Shown in pieces: positions 24,314-34,244 of a DNA stretch of 64,000 bases; the stretch's first letter is position 1; each line of letters begins with the position of its first letter. A program made the translations under genes and the position numbers. This DNA is from Streptomyces qaidamensis (GTDB lineage Bacteria; Actinomycetota; Actinomycetes; Streptomycetales; Streptomycetaceae): NCBI RefSeq assembly GCF_001611795.1, contig NZ_CP015098.1, positions 4,030,001 to 4,094,000 of the forward strand, read 5' to 3'. Under the pieces are notes generated by a model. It saw only the letters and a program-made list of their open reading frames with translations, was not told the DNA's origin and did no database searches.

Positions 24314-25273
24314 TCAGCCCTCCAGGCCGGTGCTCTCCAGCGCCGCGCGCTTCTTGCGCCCGCCGCCCACCTGGGTGCGCACCGCGCCCATGCTCGCCGC
24401 GACGACCAGGGCGATCGCGGCGGCCTCGGCGGCGCTGAGGGCCTGGTCGAGGATGAGGAAGCCGGCCGTCGCGGCGATGGCCGGTTCCAGGCTCATCAGG
24501 ATCGCGAAGGTGGAGGCGGGCAGGCGGCGCAGGGCGAGGAGTTCGAGCGTGTAGGGCAGCACCGAGGAGAGCAGGGCCACCGCCGCGCCCAGGCCCAGCG
24601 TCACCGGGTCGAGCAGCTTCGTCCCCGACTCGGCGATACCCAGGGGCAGGAACAGCACCGCCCCCACCGCCATGGCCAGCGCCAGCCCGTCCGCCTGCGG
24701 GAAGCGGCGGCCCGTACGGGCGCTGAAGACGATATAGGCCGCCCACATGACGCCGGCCCCCAGGGCGAAGGCCGCTCCTGTGGGGTCGAGGCCGCTGAAG
24801 CCTCCCCCGCCGAGGAGGAAGACACCGCCGAGGGCCAGCGCCGCCCAGACGACGTTGATCGCGCGGCGGGAGGCGAAGACCGAGAGGGCGAGCGGGCCGA
24901 GGACCTCCAGCGTGACCGCGGGACCCAGCGGGATGCGGGCGACGGCCTGGTAGAAGAGGCCGTTCATGGCGGCCATGGTGATGCCGAAGACGACGACGGT
25001 GCCCCAGTCGGTGCGCGAGTGGCCGCGCAGCCGCGGGCGGCAGACCAGGAGCAGTACGACGGCCGCGACCAGCAGGCGCAGCGCGACGACGCCGAGGGCG
25101 CCCGCCCTGGGCATGAGCGTGACCGCCAGGGCGCCGCCGAACTGCACGGAGATCCCGCCCGCGAGCACCAGGCCCACGGGTCCGAGGGAGCCGAGCCGGC
25201 CCGGGCCGGTGGCCGGGGAGGTGGCGTCGGCGGTCGCGGACGAGGGCGAGGTGGCGGTCTCCGGCGTGGTCAC
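24314..25273 (-). CDS. EamA/DMT-family exporter (RhtA-like)
   Basis: 319 aa, GTG 25273. After a Ser/Thr/Ala-rich tail of about 30 residues there are ten hydrophobic segments arranged as two EamA repeats; the second is seen in GTGAAFALGAGVMWAAYIVFS-like sequence and LLSSVLPYTLELLALRRLPASTFAILMSLEPA, the hallmark of RhtA-type amino acid and metabolite effluxers. The location is the cytoplasmic membrane, with a likely role in threonine/homoserine or related efflux. The short C-terminal tail GGGRKKRAALES is cytoplasmic. Confidence 0.85.
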   Translation of the reverse strand: MTTPETATSPSSATADATSPATGPGRLGSLGPVGLVLAGGISVQFGGALAVTLMPRAGALGVVALRLLVAAVVLLLVCRPRLRGHSRTDWGTVVVFGITMAAMNGLFYQAVARIPLGPAVTLEVLGPLALSVFASRRAINVVWAALALGGVFLLGGGGFSGLDPTGAAFALGAGVMWAAYIVFSARTGRRFPQADGLALAMAVGAVLFLPLGIAESGTKLLDPVTLGLGAAVALLSSVLPYTLELLALRRLPASTFAILMSLEPAIAATAGFLILDQALSAAEAAAIALVVAASMGAVRTQVGGGRKKRAALESTGLEG

Positions 25274-25433
25274 GGGCGGTCCTGTGCTCGGGATCGGTGT
25301 CAGGGGTGCTGCACATGTGCGGTGCGTACACCGGGATGCACTCTACGTACAGCCCGATGCACTGCGCAGTCCAGGGTAATGGACTTCGTCAGGTGCGTGA
25401 ACCCCTTTTGCCTCTGTCTCGTGCTGTGAGACG

Positions 25434-26570
25434 TCAGCGGCGGGCGAGGTACAGGTTGAGCGCCTTGTACAGCAGCCGGTTGAGCGGGTAGTCCCATTCG
25501 CCGAGGTACTCGACGGCCTCACCGCCGGTGCCCACCTTGAAGCGCAGCAGGCCCAGCAGGTGGCTGGACTCCTCCAGGGTGTCGGTGATGCCGCGCAGGT
25601 CGTAGACGGCGGCGCCGAGTTCGTGCGCGTCGGTCATCATGCGCCACTGCACGGCGCTGCTCGGCTGCACCTCGCGGCGGCGGGCGGTGGAGGCGCCGTA
25701 GGAGTACCAGACGTGGTCGCCGACGGTCAGCATCGTGGCCGCGGCGAGCACCTCCCCGTCGTGGTGGGCGAGGTAGAGCCGCATGCGGTCCGGGTGTTCG
25801 GCGGTGAGCGCGCTCCACATGCGCTGGAAGTACGGCAGCGGGCGCGGGATGAAGCGGTCCCGCTCGGCGGTCTCGCAGTACAGCTCGTGGAAGGCCGGCA
25901 GGTCCTCCAGGTCGCCGCGCACGACCTTCACCCCGGCCTTCTCCGCCTTCTTGATGTTGCGGCGCCACTGCTGGTTCAGGCCGTTGTGGATGTCCTCCAG
26001 CGAACGGCCGGCGAACGGCACCTGGAAGACGTAGCGGGGCTGGCCCGCGGCGAATCCGTCCTCGCCGGAGGCCTCGGACTGCCGCCAGCCCATCCGCCGC
26101 AGGCTGTCCGCGACCTGGCCGGCCCGCGGTTCGTACGACGTCGCCCGCACGTCGCGCAGCCGCCGGGCGGCCGGGTCCGCGATCGCCGCCTTGACCGCGT
26201 CGGCGCTCCAGCGGCGCACCACGACCGGCGGGCCCATCCGCACCGCGAAGGCGCCCCGCCGTCTCAGGTGCGCGAGCATCGGCTCCAGCAGCCGTTCGAG
26301 GCCGGGCTCCTGCCAGTCGATCAGCGGGCCCTCGGGGAGGTAGGCGAGGTACCGCGGCAGCCCGGGCAGGCGCGGCCCGGGCAGGGGGCGCAGCAGCACC
26401 AGTCCCACGCCGACGAGCTGCCCGCCGCCGTCGAACCAGCCGAGGCTCTCCGCCCGCCAGTCGGGCTTGACCGCACCCCAGGAGGGCAGCTGGGTGTGGC
26501 TGGCGGAGGGGCGGGCCGTGACGAACGCGAGGTGCTCGTCACGGGTGATCGGCTGGACGCGGACGCTCAT
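25434..26570 (-). CDS. FemAB-family aminoacyltransferase (FemX-like, lipid II glycyltransferase)
   Basis: 378 aa, two GNAT-like FemAB subdomains. Recognisable features: THTQLPSWGAVKPDWRAESLGW-type N-lobe sequence, the NQQWRRNIKKAEKAGVKV helix, DRFIPRPLPYFQRMW, and the C-terminal YLGEWDYPLNRLLYKALNLYLARR typical of actinomycete FemX. These enzymes use glycyl-tRNA to add the first Gly to the lipid II stem peptide, consistent with the Gly bridge of Streptomyces peptidoglycan. They act at the inner face of the membrane. It is monocistronic. Confidence 0.85.
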   Translation of the reverse strand: MSVRVQPITRDEHLAFVTARPSASHTQLPSWGAVKPDWRAESLGWFDGGGQLVGVGLVLLRPLPGPRLPGLPRYLAYLPEGPLIDWQEPGLERLLEPMLAHLRRRGAFAVRMGPPVVVRRWSADAVKAAIADPAARRLRDVRATSYEPRAGQVADSLRRMGWRQSEASGEDGFAAGQPRYVFQVPFAGRSLEDIHNGLNQQWRRNIKKAEKAGVKVVRGDLEDLPAFHELYCETAERDRFIPRPLPYFQRMWSALTAEHPDRMRLYLAHHDGEVLAAATMLTVGDHVWYSYGASTARRREVQPSSAVQWRMMTDAHELGAAVYDLRGITDTLEESSHLLGLLRFKVGTGGEAVEYLGEWDYPLNRLLYKALNLYLARR

Positions 26571-26753
26571 GCGCGGGCTCCTTCGAGCAGCGGCCTCAGG
26601 TCGTGCCCGCGAAGTCCCGTCGTCCGCCCGGGGCAGGCGGGGGCTTCGCGGACACGGCCTGGACGGGCAGTGGCTGGTTCCGCGAGCCTAGGAGCGGCTT
26701 CGGCCCTCCCCCGGTTCAGACACTCGGGTCCGCCCTCCCGTGGCCCGAACGCC

Positions 26754-29639
26754 TCACGTGCCGTCGCGCCCCGGGTTCTCGTCGAGCGCCTCGGCCAGTA
26801 CCTCCGCGAGGTGCCTGCCCCGTACGCCCGCCAGCTGCCGGAGCTGGGTACGGCAGGAGAAGCCGTCCGCCAGGACCACCGTGCCGTCGGGGGCGTCCCG
26901 CACGGACGGCAGGAGCTGTTCCTCGGCGCAGGCGGCGGACACCTCGTAGTGGCCCTTCTCGAAGCCGAAGTTCCCCGCGAGGCCGCAGCAGCCGCCGCTC
27001 AGTTCGCCGGTGAGCCGGGCCGCTTCCCGCAGCCGGCGGTCGGCGGCGTCGCCGAGCACCGCGTGCTGGTGGCAGTGGGTCTGCCCGGCCACCGGGCGGG
27101 ACACGCGCGGCGGCCTCCAGCCGGGGGCGTGGCGCTCCAGCGCCTCCGCGAAGGTGAGCACCTTCGCGGCCAGGCGGGCCGCGCGCGGGTCGTCGTGGAG
27201 CAGCTCGGGAACGTCCGTGCGCAGGGCAGCCGCGCAGCTCGGCTCCAGGACCACGACCGGCGCGTCGGTCTCCAGTACCGGTTCCATCAGGTCCAGGGTG
27301 CGGCGCATGACGGCCCGGGCCCGGTCCAGCTGGCCCGTCGACACGTACGTCAGCCCGCAGCAGACCCGCCCCCGGCCGCGCAGCAGGGTCAGCGGGTCGA
27401 GGGCGACGGTCCTGCCGTCCCCCACGGGCGGTTTCGCCAGGTGCACGGTCGGCGGCAGCGCCACCCGCAGCCCGGCCGCCTCCAGGACCCGTACGGCGGC
27501 CTGCCCCACGGCCGGGGAGAGGTGCTCGGTGAAGGTGTCGGGCCACAGGACGACCACGTCGCCCCGCGTGGCCGGGCGGTGCGCCCGCCGCCGCTCCCAC
27601 CACCGGCTGAACGTCCGCCGGGCCACCCGCGGGAGTTCCCGCTCGGGCGCGATGCCGCCCAGCCGCTTCGCCGCCCAGGCGAGAGGCCGTACCGCTGCCA
27701 GGGCGTTGACCAGCCACGCCGTGTGCGTACGGGCCACCGCCCGCAGCCACACGGGCAGCCGGCCCATGGTGTGGTGCGCGGCGGGCCGGAGCCGCCCGGC
27801 GTAGTGGTGGTGCAGGAACTCCGCCTTGTACGTGGCCATGTCGACCCCGACCGGGCAGTCCGAGCGGCAGCCCTTGCAGGACAGGCACAGGTCCAGCGCG
27901 TCCCGGACCTCGGTCGAGCGCCAGCCGTCCGTCACCACCTCACCGGCGAGCATCTCGTGCAGCAGCCGGGCCCGCCCGCGCGTGGAGTGCTCCTCCGCGC
28001 CCGTCGCCCGGAAGGACGGGCACATGACGCCCGGGCCGGACACCGAGGTCGTACGGCACTTGGCGACGCCCACGCAGCGCCGCACCGCCGCCGGGAAGTC
28101 ACCGCCGTCGGCCGGGTAGCCGAAGGCCACGTCGACGGGCTCGCGGGGCAGGACGGAGAAGCGCAGGCCGCTGTCGAGTGGCGCGGGGCGGACGAGCATG
28201 CCGGGGTTGAGCAGGTCGTCCGGGTCCCACACCCCTTTGACCCGCTCGAAGAGGCCGACCATCTCCGAGCCGTACATCCGCGGCAGCAGCTCCGCCCGCG
28301 CCTGCCCGTCCCCGTGCTCCCCGGACAGTGAGCCGCCGTGCGCCACCACCAGCTCCGCGAGCTCCTCCGAGAAGCGGCGGAAACGGGCGACGCCCGCCTC
28401 GGTGAGCAGGTCGAAGTCGATCCGGACGTGGATGCAGCCGTCCCCGAAGTGCCCGTACGGCGTGCCGCGCAGGCCGTGCGCCGCCATCAGCGCCCGGAAG
28501 TCCCGCAGGTACGCCCCCAGCCGGGCGGGCGGCACGGCGCAGTCCTCCCAGCCCGGCCACGCCTCGGTCCCGTCGGGCATCCGGGTCGCCGTACCGCTCG
28601 CGTCCTCCCGGATCCGCCACAGCGCGCGCTGCCCCGCCGGGTCGGTGATCACGAGCGCGTCCACCACATCGGCGGCCCGCACGACCGCCTCCGCACGCGC
28701 GCGTGCCTCAGCCGCCGACTCCCCGCCGGTCTCCACGAACAGCCAGGCTCCGCCCCTCGGCAGCGCCTGCGGGGACGGCACCAGGTCCGCCGCCATGCCC
28801 TCCACGGTCAGCGGGCCGAGGGGCAGCAGCCCGGCCGCGGCCTGGGCGGCCGCGCTCTCGTCGGCGTACGCCAGCACGGCCAGCGCCCGCGCGCGGGGGG
28901 CCTCGACGAGGCGTACGACCGCCTCCGTCAGCACGCCGAGGGTGCCCTCAGAACCACAGAAGGAGCGGGCCACGTCGGCGCCGCGCTCGGGCAGCAGGGC
29001 GTCCAGGGCGTAGCCGGAGATGCGGCGGGGCAGGTCGGGGAAGCCGGTGCGCAGGCGCGCCAACTCCTCCTCGGCCAGGGCACGCAGCCCGTCCGGCGCC
29101 CCGGCCCAGTCCCGCCCGAGCCGCAGCCGCTCGCCCCGCGCGGTGACGACGTCCAGCTCCCGCACACTGTCCGCGGTCGTGCCCCACGCCACCGAGTGCG
29201 AGCCGCACGAGTTGTTGCCGATCATGCCGCCGAGCGTGCAGCGGCTGTGCGTGGACGGGTCGGGCCCGAAGCGCAGCCCGTGCGGGGCGGCGGCCTCCTG
29301 GAGCCGGTCCAGCACCAGCCCCGGCTGCACCACAGCCGTCCGCGCGTCGGGATCCAGGGCGACCAGCCGGTTCATGTGCCGGGTGAAGTCCAGGACGACA
29401 CCGGTGCCGGTGGCCTGCCCGGCGATGGAGGTGCCGCCGCCCCGGGCGACGACGGGCACCCCTTGCTCCCGGCACACCGCGAGCACCGCCGCCACGTCGT
29501 CGGCGTCACGCGGAGCGACCACGCCGACCGGGACCCGCCGGTAGTTGGACGCGTCCATGGTCGTCAGCGCCCGGGAGGTGACGTCGAACCCGACGTCACC
29601 CCGGACGACGGCACGCAACCGCGCTTCGAGATCGGTCAT
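26754..29639 (-). CDS. FAD-linked oxidase / Fe-S CCG-domain fusion (D-2-hydroxyacid dehydrogenase type, YdiJ-like)
   Basis: 961 aa. N-terminal PCMH-type FAD domain (GVPVVARGGGTSIAGQATG, NNSCGSHSVAWGT, SFCGSEGTLGVLTEAV), FAD-oxidase C domain (GTPYGHFGDGCIHVRI, SGEHGDGQARAELLP), a ferredoxin cluster (CLSCKGCRSDCPVGVD, and a second CRTTSVSGPGVMCPS region), then two CCG domains (VCCGLTYVSTGQ, GGCCGLAGNFGFEKGHYE). This matches single-chain D-2-hydroxyglutarate/D-lactate dehydrogenases passing electrons to a membrane carrier. ATG 29639 is 23 bp after the permease stop, so it may be co-transcribed with the sugar importer. Confidence 0.87.
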   Translation of the reverse strand: MTDLEARLRAVVRGDVGFDVTSRALTTMDASNYRRVPVGVVAPRDADDVAAVLAVCREQGVPVVARGGGTSIAGQATGTGVVLDFTRHMNRLVALDPDARTAVVQPGLVLDRLQEAAAPHGLRFGPDPSTHSRCTLGGMIGNNSCGSHSVAWGTTADSVRELDVVTARGERLRLGRDWAGAPDGLRALAEEELARLRTGFPDLPRRISGYALDALLPERGADVARSFCGSEGTLGVLTEAVVRLVEAPRARALAVLAYADESAAAQAAAGLLPLGPLTVEGMAADLVPSPQALPRGGAWLFVETGGESAAEARARAEAVVRAADVVDALVITDPAGQRALWRIREDASGTATRMPDGTEAWPGWEDCAVPPARLGAYLRDFRALMAAHGLRGTPYGHFGDGCIHVRIDFDLLTEAGVARFRRFSEELAELVVAHGGSLSGEHGDGQARAELLPRMYGSEMVGLFERVKGVWDPDDLLNPGMLVRPAPLDSGLRFSVLPREPVDVAFGYPADGGDFPAAVRRCVGVAKCRTTSVSGPGVMCPSFRATGAEEHSTRGRARLLHEMLAGEVVTDGWRSTEVRDALDLCLSCKGCRSDCPVGVDMATYKAEFLHHHYAGRLRPAAHHTMGRLPVWLRAVARTHTAWLVNALAAVRPLAWAAKRLGGIAPERELPRVARRTFSRWWERRRAHRPATRGDVVVLWPDTFTEHLSPAVGQAAVRVLEAAGLRVALPPTVHLAKPPVGDGRTVALDPLTLLRGRGRVCCGLTYVSTGQLDRARAVMRRTLDLMEPVLETDAPVVVLEPSCAAALRTDVPELLHDDPRAARLAAKVLTFAEALERHAPGWRPPRVSRPVAGQTHCHQHAVLGDAADRRLREAARLTGELSGGCCGLAGNFGFEKGHYEVSAACAEEQLLPSVRDAPDGTVVLADGFSCRTQLRQLAGVRGRHLAEVLAEALDENPGRDGT

Positions 29640-29662
29640 GCGTCCAGCATGCCCCCGGAGCC

Positions 29663-30505
29663 TCAGCCCTTGACGGCGGAGCTGGCCACGCCCTCGACGA
29701 ACCAGCGCTGGAAGAACGCGAAGACGATCAGCACGGGCAGCACCAGCAGCACTCCGAAGGCGAGGATCTGACCCCAGTCCGGGGGCTGCTGGCCCTGGAA
29801 GACGCTCATCTCCAGCGGCAGCGGGCGCACGGACGGGTCGGACACCATCAGCACCGGCCACAGGAAGGAGCCCCACTGGATCAGGAACGTGAGGATCGCG
29901 ACCGAGGCGAACACCGGCCGGGACATCGGCACGATGATCGCGAAGAAGGTCCGCCAGGGCCCCGCGCCGTCCAGCCGGGCCGCCTCCTCGATGCTCGGCG
30001 GGATCTTCTTGAAGAACGTGTGGAACTGGTAGATCGCGAAGGCGTTGGCGACGAACGGCAGTGCCTGGATGAACAGGGTGTTGCGCTGGCCGTTGAACAT
30101 GTAGAACAGCGGCACCGCCACCGACTCGAACGGGATCAGCATCAGCAGCAGGACCAGGGTGAACACCGCGTTCTGCCCCCGCCACTTCAGCCGCGTCAGC
30201 CCGTAGGCCGCCATCGAGTTGACGATCAGCCCGCCCGTCACCACGACGAACGACAGCAGCACCGACACGCCCATGAACTGCCAGAAGTAGCCCGTGCTGT
30301 CGGAGTTGAGGCTGTCGAGGACGGCGGCGTAGTTGTCGAAGGAGAGATGGGTGGGCAGGAAGCCGGACAGGCCGTTCAGGACCTCGTCGGACGGCTTGAG
30401 GCTGCCGAGGAAGAGGTAGAGCGCGGGGAGGGCGAAGACGAACGCCAGGACGCTCAGGACGGTGTAGTCGAGGACGCGGCGCACGGGCGTACGGGTCATG
30501 GCCAT
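29663..30505 (-). CDS. Carbohydrate ABC transporter permease, MalG type
   Basis: 280 aa, six membrane spans. The cytoplasmic EAA loop that contacts the ATPase reads EEAARLDGAGPWRTFFAIIVP, as in MalG proteins, and the end is FFQRWFVEGVASSAVKG. The start could be ATG 30505 or the ATG two codons downstream at 30499. It lies 7 bp after the MalF-type gene. No ATPase is encoded in this operon; Streptomyces commonly share the MsiK ATPase between sugar importers. Confidence 0.9.
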   Translation of the reverse strand: MAMTRTPVRRVLDYTVLSVLAFVFALPALYLFLGSLKPSDEVLNGLSGFLPTHLSFDNYAAVLDSLNSDSTGYFWQFMGVSVLLSFVVVTGGLIVNSMAAYGLTRLKWRGQNAVFTLVLLLMLIPFESVAVPLFYMFNGQRNTLFIQALPFVANAFAIYQFHTFFKKIPPSIEEAARLDGAGPWRTFFAIIVPMSRPVFASVAILTFLIQWGSFLWPVLMVSDPSVRPLPLEMSVFQGQQPPDWGQILAFGVLLVLPVLIVFAFFQRWFVEGVASSAVKG

Positions 30506-30512
30506 GGGTGGG

Positions 30513-31505
30513 TCAGTCCTCGTTGTCGGGCCGGACGACGCGGCGCTGGACGATGGTCAGGGCGACGACGATCAGGAAGAACACCACCGTGACGGCCGAG
30601 GCCTGGCCGATGTTGTTCTGGTCGAAGGCCGTGGTGACGGCCTGGTACATCACCGTGCGGGTGGCGTCCTCGTCCAGGCCGCCGCCGCGGATGAGGATGT
30701 ACACCTGGTCGAAGACCCGGAAGGACAGCACCGAGGTCAGCATCGCGACGAAGACGAGGGTGCCGCGGATGCCGGGCAGGGTGACGTGCCGGAACTGCTG
30801 CCAGCGGGAGGCCCGGTCCAGCTGGGAGGCCTCGTAGAGCTCGCCCGGGATCTGCTGGAGGCCGGCCAGCAGGATGACCATCTGGAAGCCGACGCCCTGC
30901 CACACCGACAGCACGATGATCGAGCCCATCGCGGTGAGGCCGTCACCGAGCCAGTCGAAGGCGCCCCAGTGGCCGAAACTCACCGCGTCCAGCAGCGAGT
31001 TGAGCATGCCCTGCTCGCTGCGGGCGAGGATCAGCCGCCAGATCACGGCGACCAGCGCCATCGGGAAGACCACCGGCATGAAGAAGAAGGACCGGAACAC
31101 GCCGATGGCCTTCAGCTTGCGGTTGAGCAGGATCGCCAGGGCCAGGGCGAGGCCCGTCTGGAGCGGTACGACGACGACGGCGAAGGTCAGGTTGTTCAGC
31201 AGCGCCCGCAGGAACGGGCCGGACAGATCGGGGTCGGTGAACAGCCGCCGGTAGTGCTCCACACCGAAGAAGGCGGGCTCCAGCGGCGAGCCGAGGCGGA
31301 CGTTGTAGAAGGAGAGCACCACGGCGTAGCCGAACGGGATGCCGACGAAGGCGATCAGCCCGCCGACGGCCGGGGCGGACATCAGCAGCCCGTGCAGCCG
31401 GTCACGGTTGCCGCGCGCGTGACGCGGGGGCTTCGCGGGGGGCGCGGACGAGACGGCCTGCGCCCGGCCTGGGGCCGCGGCGTGCGCGGGTTCCACGGTT
31501 TTCAC
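30513..31505 (-). CDS. Carbohydrate ABC transporter permease, MalF type
   Basis: 330 aa from GTG 31505 (VKTVEPAHAA), chosen because GAGGA is well placed; an ATG at 31559 would add 18 residues but has its GAGG only 2 nt away. After a 35-residue cytoplasmic tail there are six spans and the EAA loop YEASQLDRASRWQQFRHVTLPG. It forms the channel with the MalG-type partner. Its place behind a lipoprotein binding-protein gene shows import of an oligosaccharide. Confidence 0.88.
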   Translation of the reverse strand: MKTVEPAHAAAPGRAQAVSSAPPAKPPRHARGNRDRLHGLLMSAPAVGGLIAFVGIPFGYAVVLSFYNVRLGSPLEPAFFGVEHYRRLFTDPDLSGPFLRALLNNLTFAVVVVPLQTGLALALAILLNRKLKAIGVFRSFFFMPVVFPMALVAVIWRLILARSEQGMLNSLLDAVSFGHWGAFDWLGDGLTAMGSIIVLSVWQGVGFQMVILLAGLQQIPGELYEASQLDRASRWQQFRHVTLPGIRGTLVFVAMLTSVLSFRVFDQVYILIRGGGLDEDATRTVMYQAVTTAFDQNNIGQASAVTVVFFLIVVALTIVQRRVVRPDNED

Positions 31506-31608
31506 GGGAGGGGTCCTCTTCCCGGCGGGGCGGGCGCGGTCGGTACATGGCTGCGTCATTGCCTCGCCACGTCGACGGCGGCCCGCCCGGGCCGATACGT
31601 CCTGCGGG

Positions 31609-32949
31609 TTACGGGATCTCGTAGCCGGCGTTGTCGGTGAAGTCCCGGTCGATGGCGCGGGCGGCCTTCCGCAGGGCTTCCTCGGGGTCGGCGCCGCCGT
31701 AGATCGAGTTCAGGGCCGTGTTGAACTTGGCGGTGACGGTGGGGTATCCGGCGGTCACCGGGCGGGTGACGGCGACGCAGGAGGCACTGATGTCGCTGTC
31801 GCCGCAGGGCTTGGCCAACTGGTCGGCGAAGAGCTGGAGCGGGCCGCCCTTCTTGTAGAGGTCGCTCTTGGCCAGGGCGGTCCTGGTGGCGGGCACCGCG
31901 CCGTTGGCCTTCGTCATCGCGCCGACGTTGTCGTCGTTCAGCAGGTAGTCCAGGAAGGTGCCGGCGGCCTTGCCGTTCTTGCTGTCGGCGCCGATGCCCC
32001 AGGCCCATGAACCCTGTCCGGTCTTGGGACCGTTGCCGAAGTCCGGCAGCGGCAGCACGGCGAGGTCGTCGCCGAGGGCCTTGCTGTAGGCGGGGTAGTT
32101 CCAGTGGCCGACCCAGCTCAGCGCCACCTTGCCCTTGGCGAAGGCGTTGCCGTCGGTGTTGGGGTCGACGTAGGGCTTCCAGGACTGGAAGGTCTTCATC
32201 GCGGAGACGGTCTTCGGGCTGTCGAGGGCGCCTTCCGCCTTGCCGTCCTTCAGCAGCCCGCCGCCGGCCGAGAAGACGATCGGGGAGAAGCCGAAGGTGC
32301 CCCACTCGGAGGCCAGGCCGTACTGCTCCGATATGTCGAGGACCTTGCCGTCGGGGTCCTCGCCCTTCAGCGCCTTGAGGGCCTTGCCGAACTCCTCGGC
32401 CGTCCAGGCGTCGTCCACGCTCGTCGGGTACTTCACGCCGGCCGCGTCCAGCAGCTTCTTGTTGGCGTACATGCCGAGCCCGGCGTCGAACATGCCGAGG
32501 CCGTAGTGCTTGCCCTCGATCTCGCCCTGCGCCTTGATCGCGTCCGTGGCGTTGCCGAGGGTCTTGGCGGAGACGTGGCCGTCGACCGGGGCGAGCTTGC
32601 TGTTGTAGACGAAGTTCGCCATCGTCGGGCCGTCGAACTCCAGCACGTCCGGAAGTTCGGAGGCGTCGGTGGCGGTGATGGTCTTGGTGTAGTCCTTCTC
32701 GGGGATCAGCTTCAGCTCGGCCTTGACGGCGTTCTGCGAGGAGTTGAAGGACTTCACCGCGCTCTGCAGCGCGGCCGTCTCGCTCGCCTGGCCCTGGTGG
32801 GCCCAGACGCTGATGGTGCCCTTGCCGCTGCCCTCCTCGGCAGAGGTGTCGCTGCCGCCCCCACCGCCGCAGGCGGCCAGTGCGGCCAGTGGCAGCAGGG
32901 CGAGGGCCGTCAGGCCCGTACGGCGGTGTCTTCCGTGGCCGGTGATCAT
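31609..32949 (-). CDS. Sugar ABC transporter substrate-binding lipoprotein
   Basis: 446 aa. Signal peptide with lipobox LAALAAC (Cys27 lipidated), then the type-1 extracellular solute-binding fold: TISVWAHQGQASETAALQSA, ELPDVLEFDGPTMANFVY, GKVALSWVGHWNYPAYSK and the late KANGAVPATRTAL. It belongs to the CUT1 sugar family (msmE/CebE-like). ATG 32949 has a GGAGG 7 nt upstream. The sugar is unknown; the divergent GH32-like gene points to sucrose or a fructan. Confidence 0.9.
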   Translation of the reverse strand: MITGHGRHRRTGLTALALLPLAALAACGGGGGSDTSAEEGSGKGTISVWAHQGQASETAALQSAVKSFNSSQNAVKAELKLIPEKDYTKTITATDASELPDVLEFDGPTMANFVYNSKLAPVDGHVSAKTLGNATDAIKAQGEIEGKHYGLGMFDAGLGMYANKKLLDAAGVKYPTSVDDAWTAEEFGKALKALKGEDPDGKVLDISEQYGLASEWGTFGFSPIVFSAGGGLLKDGKAEGALDSPKTVSAMKTFQSWKPYVDPNTDGNAFAKGKVALSWVGHWNYPAYSKALGDDLAVLPLPDFGNGPKTGQGSWAWGIGADSKNGKAAGTFLDYLLNDDNVGAMTKANGAVPATRTALAKSDLYKKGGPLQLFADQLAKPCGDSDISASCVAVTRPVTAGYPTVTAKFNTALNSIYGGADPEEALRKAARAIDRDFTDNAGYEIP

Positions 32950-33031
32950 GGTGGTGCCTCCGAGCGGGGTGTGCGGGTGGGTGCGCGGACGGTGGGGAGG
33001 GGGAGCAGGGAAAACGGGGGAGGGCGCGGGG

Positions 33032-34051
33032 CTACCGCTGCCGGCCGGTGTGCGGCGGAGCGGTGGTCTCGCGGAGGATGAAGCGGATGGGCATCTCGAC
33101 GGGGCGCGGCGAACCGGCATCCGGCCCCTCCAGCCGCGTCAGCAACAGCCGGGCCGCCTCCCGGCCCTGGGCGGCGACCGGCTGGGCCACGGTGGTCAGC
33201 CCGACCACCTCGGACAGCTCGTGATCGTCGAAGCCGACCACGGACACGTCCTCCGGAACCCTCAGACGGTGCCGGCGCAGGGCACGCAGCGCGCCCATCG
33301 CCATCTCGTCGGACTGCGCGAACACGGCGGTCGGCGGATGGCGCAGCGCCAGCAGCTCGGTCATGGCCCGCTCACCGCCCTCGACCGTGTAACCGCCGTC
33401 CGCCTCCAGGGCGGGGTCGGACTCGATCCCCGCGTCGGCCAGCACGTCCAGGTAGCCCTGCCGGCGGTCGAGGGGCGTGGTCCAGTGCAGCGGCTCGCTG
33501 GCGCCGGAGATCATGCCGATCCGCCGGTGGCCCAGGTTCACCAGGTGCCGTACGGCGCTCTCCGCGCCGCCCCGGTCGTCGATGCCGACCACCATGAAGC
33601 CGGGCCGGGCGCCGCCGACCGTGGTCGCCAGCGGCACGCCGAGGGAGCACAGGGCGGCGGCCTCCTCCGGGTCCGGGATCAGCAGGGACAGCACGGCGTC
33701 GACCCGCTTGCGGATCGGCAGCTTGGTGAAGAAACGCTTGCGTGCCTCCGGTGAGCCGAGGTTGTACAGCAGGACGTCGTAACCGGCGGCGCTGAAGACC
33801 TTCTCGGCCGCGTCCAGCACCGTGCCGAAGAACCAGCGGCCGACGTACGGGACGACGACGCCGATGGTGTAGGTGCGCCCGCTGGCCAGGCTGGAGGCCG
33901 AGCGCGAGGCGGTGTAGCCCAGTTCGGCGGCGGCCGCGACGATCCGGGCCCGCATCTCCTCCGACACTCCCGAACGGCCGCGCAGGGCGCGGGACACGGT
34001 GGACGCCGAGACGCCGGTGGCCTCGGCGACATCGGTGATGCTGACCGTCAC
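33032..34051 (-). CDS. LacI-family repressor of the sugar locus
   Basis: 339 aa. N-terminal HTH and hinge: SITDVAEATGVSASTVSRALRGRSGVSEEMRARI in parts, with the hinge helix ASSLASGRTYTIG. The periplasmic-binding-like domain ends ISGASEPLHWTTPLDRRQGY ... VVGFDDHELSEVVGLTTVAQP. It is the first gene of the minus-strand group followed by the binding protein and two permeases, and diverges from the glycosidase. It would repress both units through the palindrome at 34150-34163 until a sugar binds. Confidence 0.88.
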   Translation of the reverse strand: MTVSITDVAEATGVSASTVSRALRGRSGVSEEMRARIVAAAAELGYTASRSASSLASGRTYTIGVVVPYVGRWFFGTVLDAAEKVFSAAGYDVLLYNLGSPEARKRFFTKLPIRKRVDAVLSLLIPDPEEAAALCSLGVPLATTVGGARPGFMVVGIDDRGGAESAVRHLVNLGHRRIGMISGASEPLHWTTPLDRRQGYLDVLADAGIESDPALEADGGYTVEGGERAMTELLALRHPPTAVFAQSDEMAMGALRALRRHRLRVPEDVSVVGFDDHELSEVVGLTTVAQPVAAQGREAARLLLTRLEGPDAGSPRPVEMPIRFILRETTAPPHTGRQR

Positions 34052-34149
34052 GGGTCGCTCCTTGGTCGGGTGCGCGCCGCGTGGCCGGGGGTCCGGAGCA
34101 CGTCGGCGGGAGGGGGAGTGACGAGACCGTAAACCCGCTCACCTGGTTG

Positions 34150-34163
34150 CGCAAGCGTTTGCG
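34150..34163. promoter_or_regulatory. LacI-type operator
   Basis: cgcaagc gtttgcg is an inverted repeat with one mismatch and the central CG pair usual for LacI operators, between the lacI-like gene and the glycosidase. Confidence 0.6.
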
Positions 34164-34244
34164 TTCAGATTTACTTCGGCTGACTCCCAGAGGAACTCCC
34201 CCCAGCAAGATCACAGCGCACGCGTTTGAGTGCCGCTGTCGGCA

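Noticed and set aside
25300..25433. Operator-like gcacatgtgc and repeated gatgcact motifs upstream of the EamA gene
   Set aside because: Short and imperfect; no regulator adjacent and no consistent symmetry.
25560..28331. 923-codon plus-strand open frame antisense to FemX and the FAD oxidoreductase
   Set aside because: Both minus-strand genes have full domain motifs; the antisense product has none.
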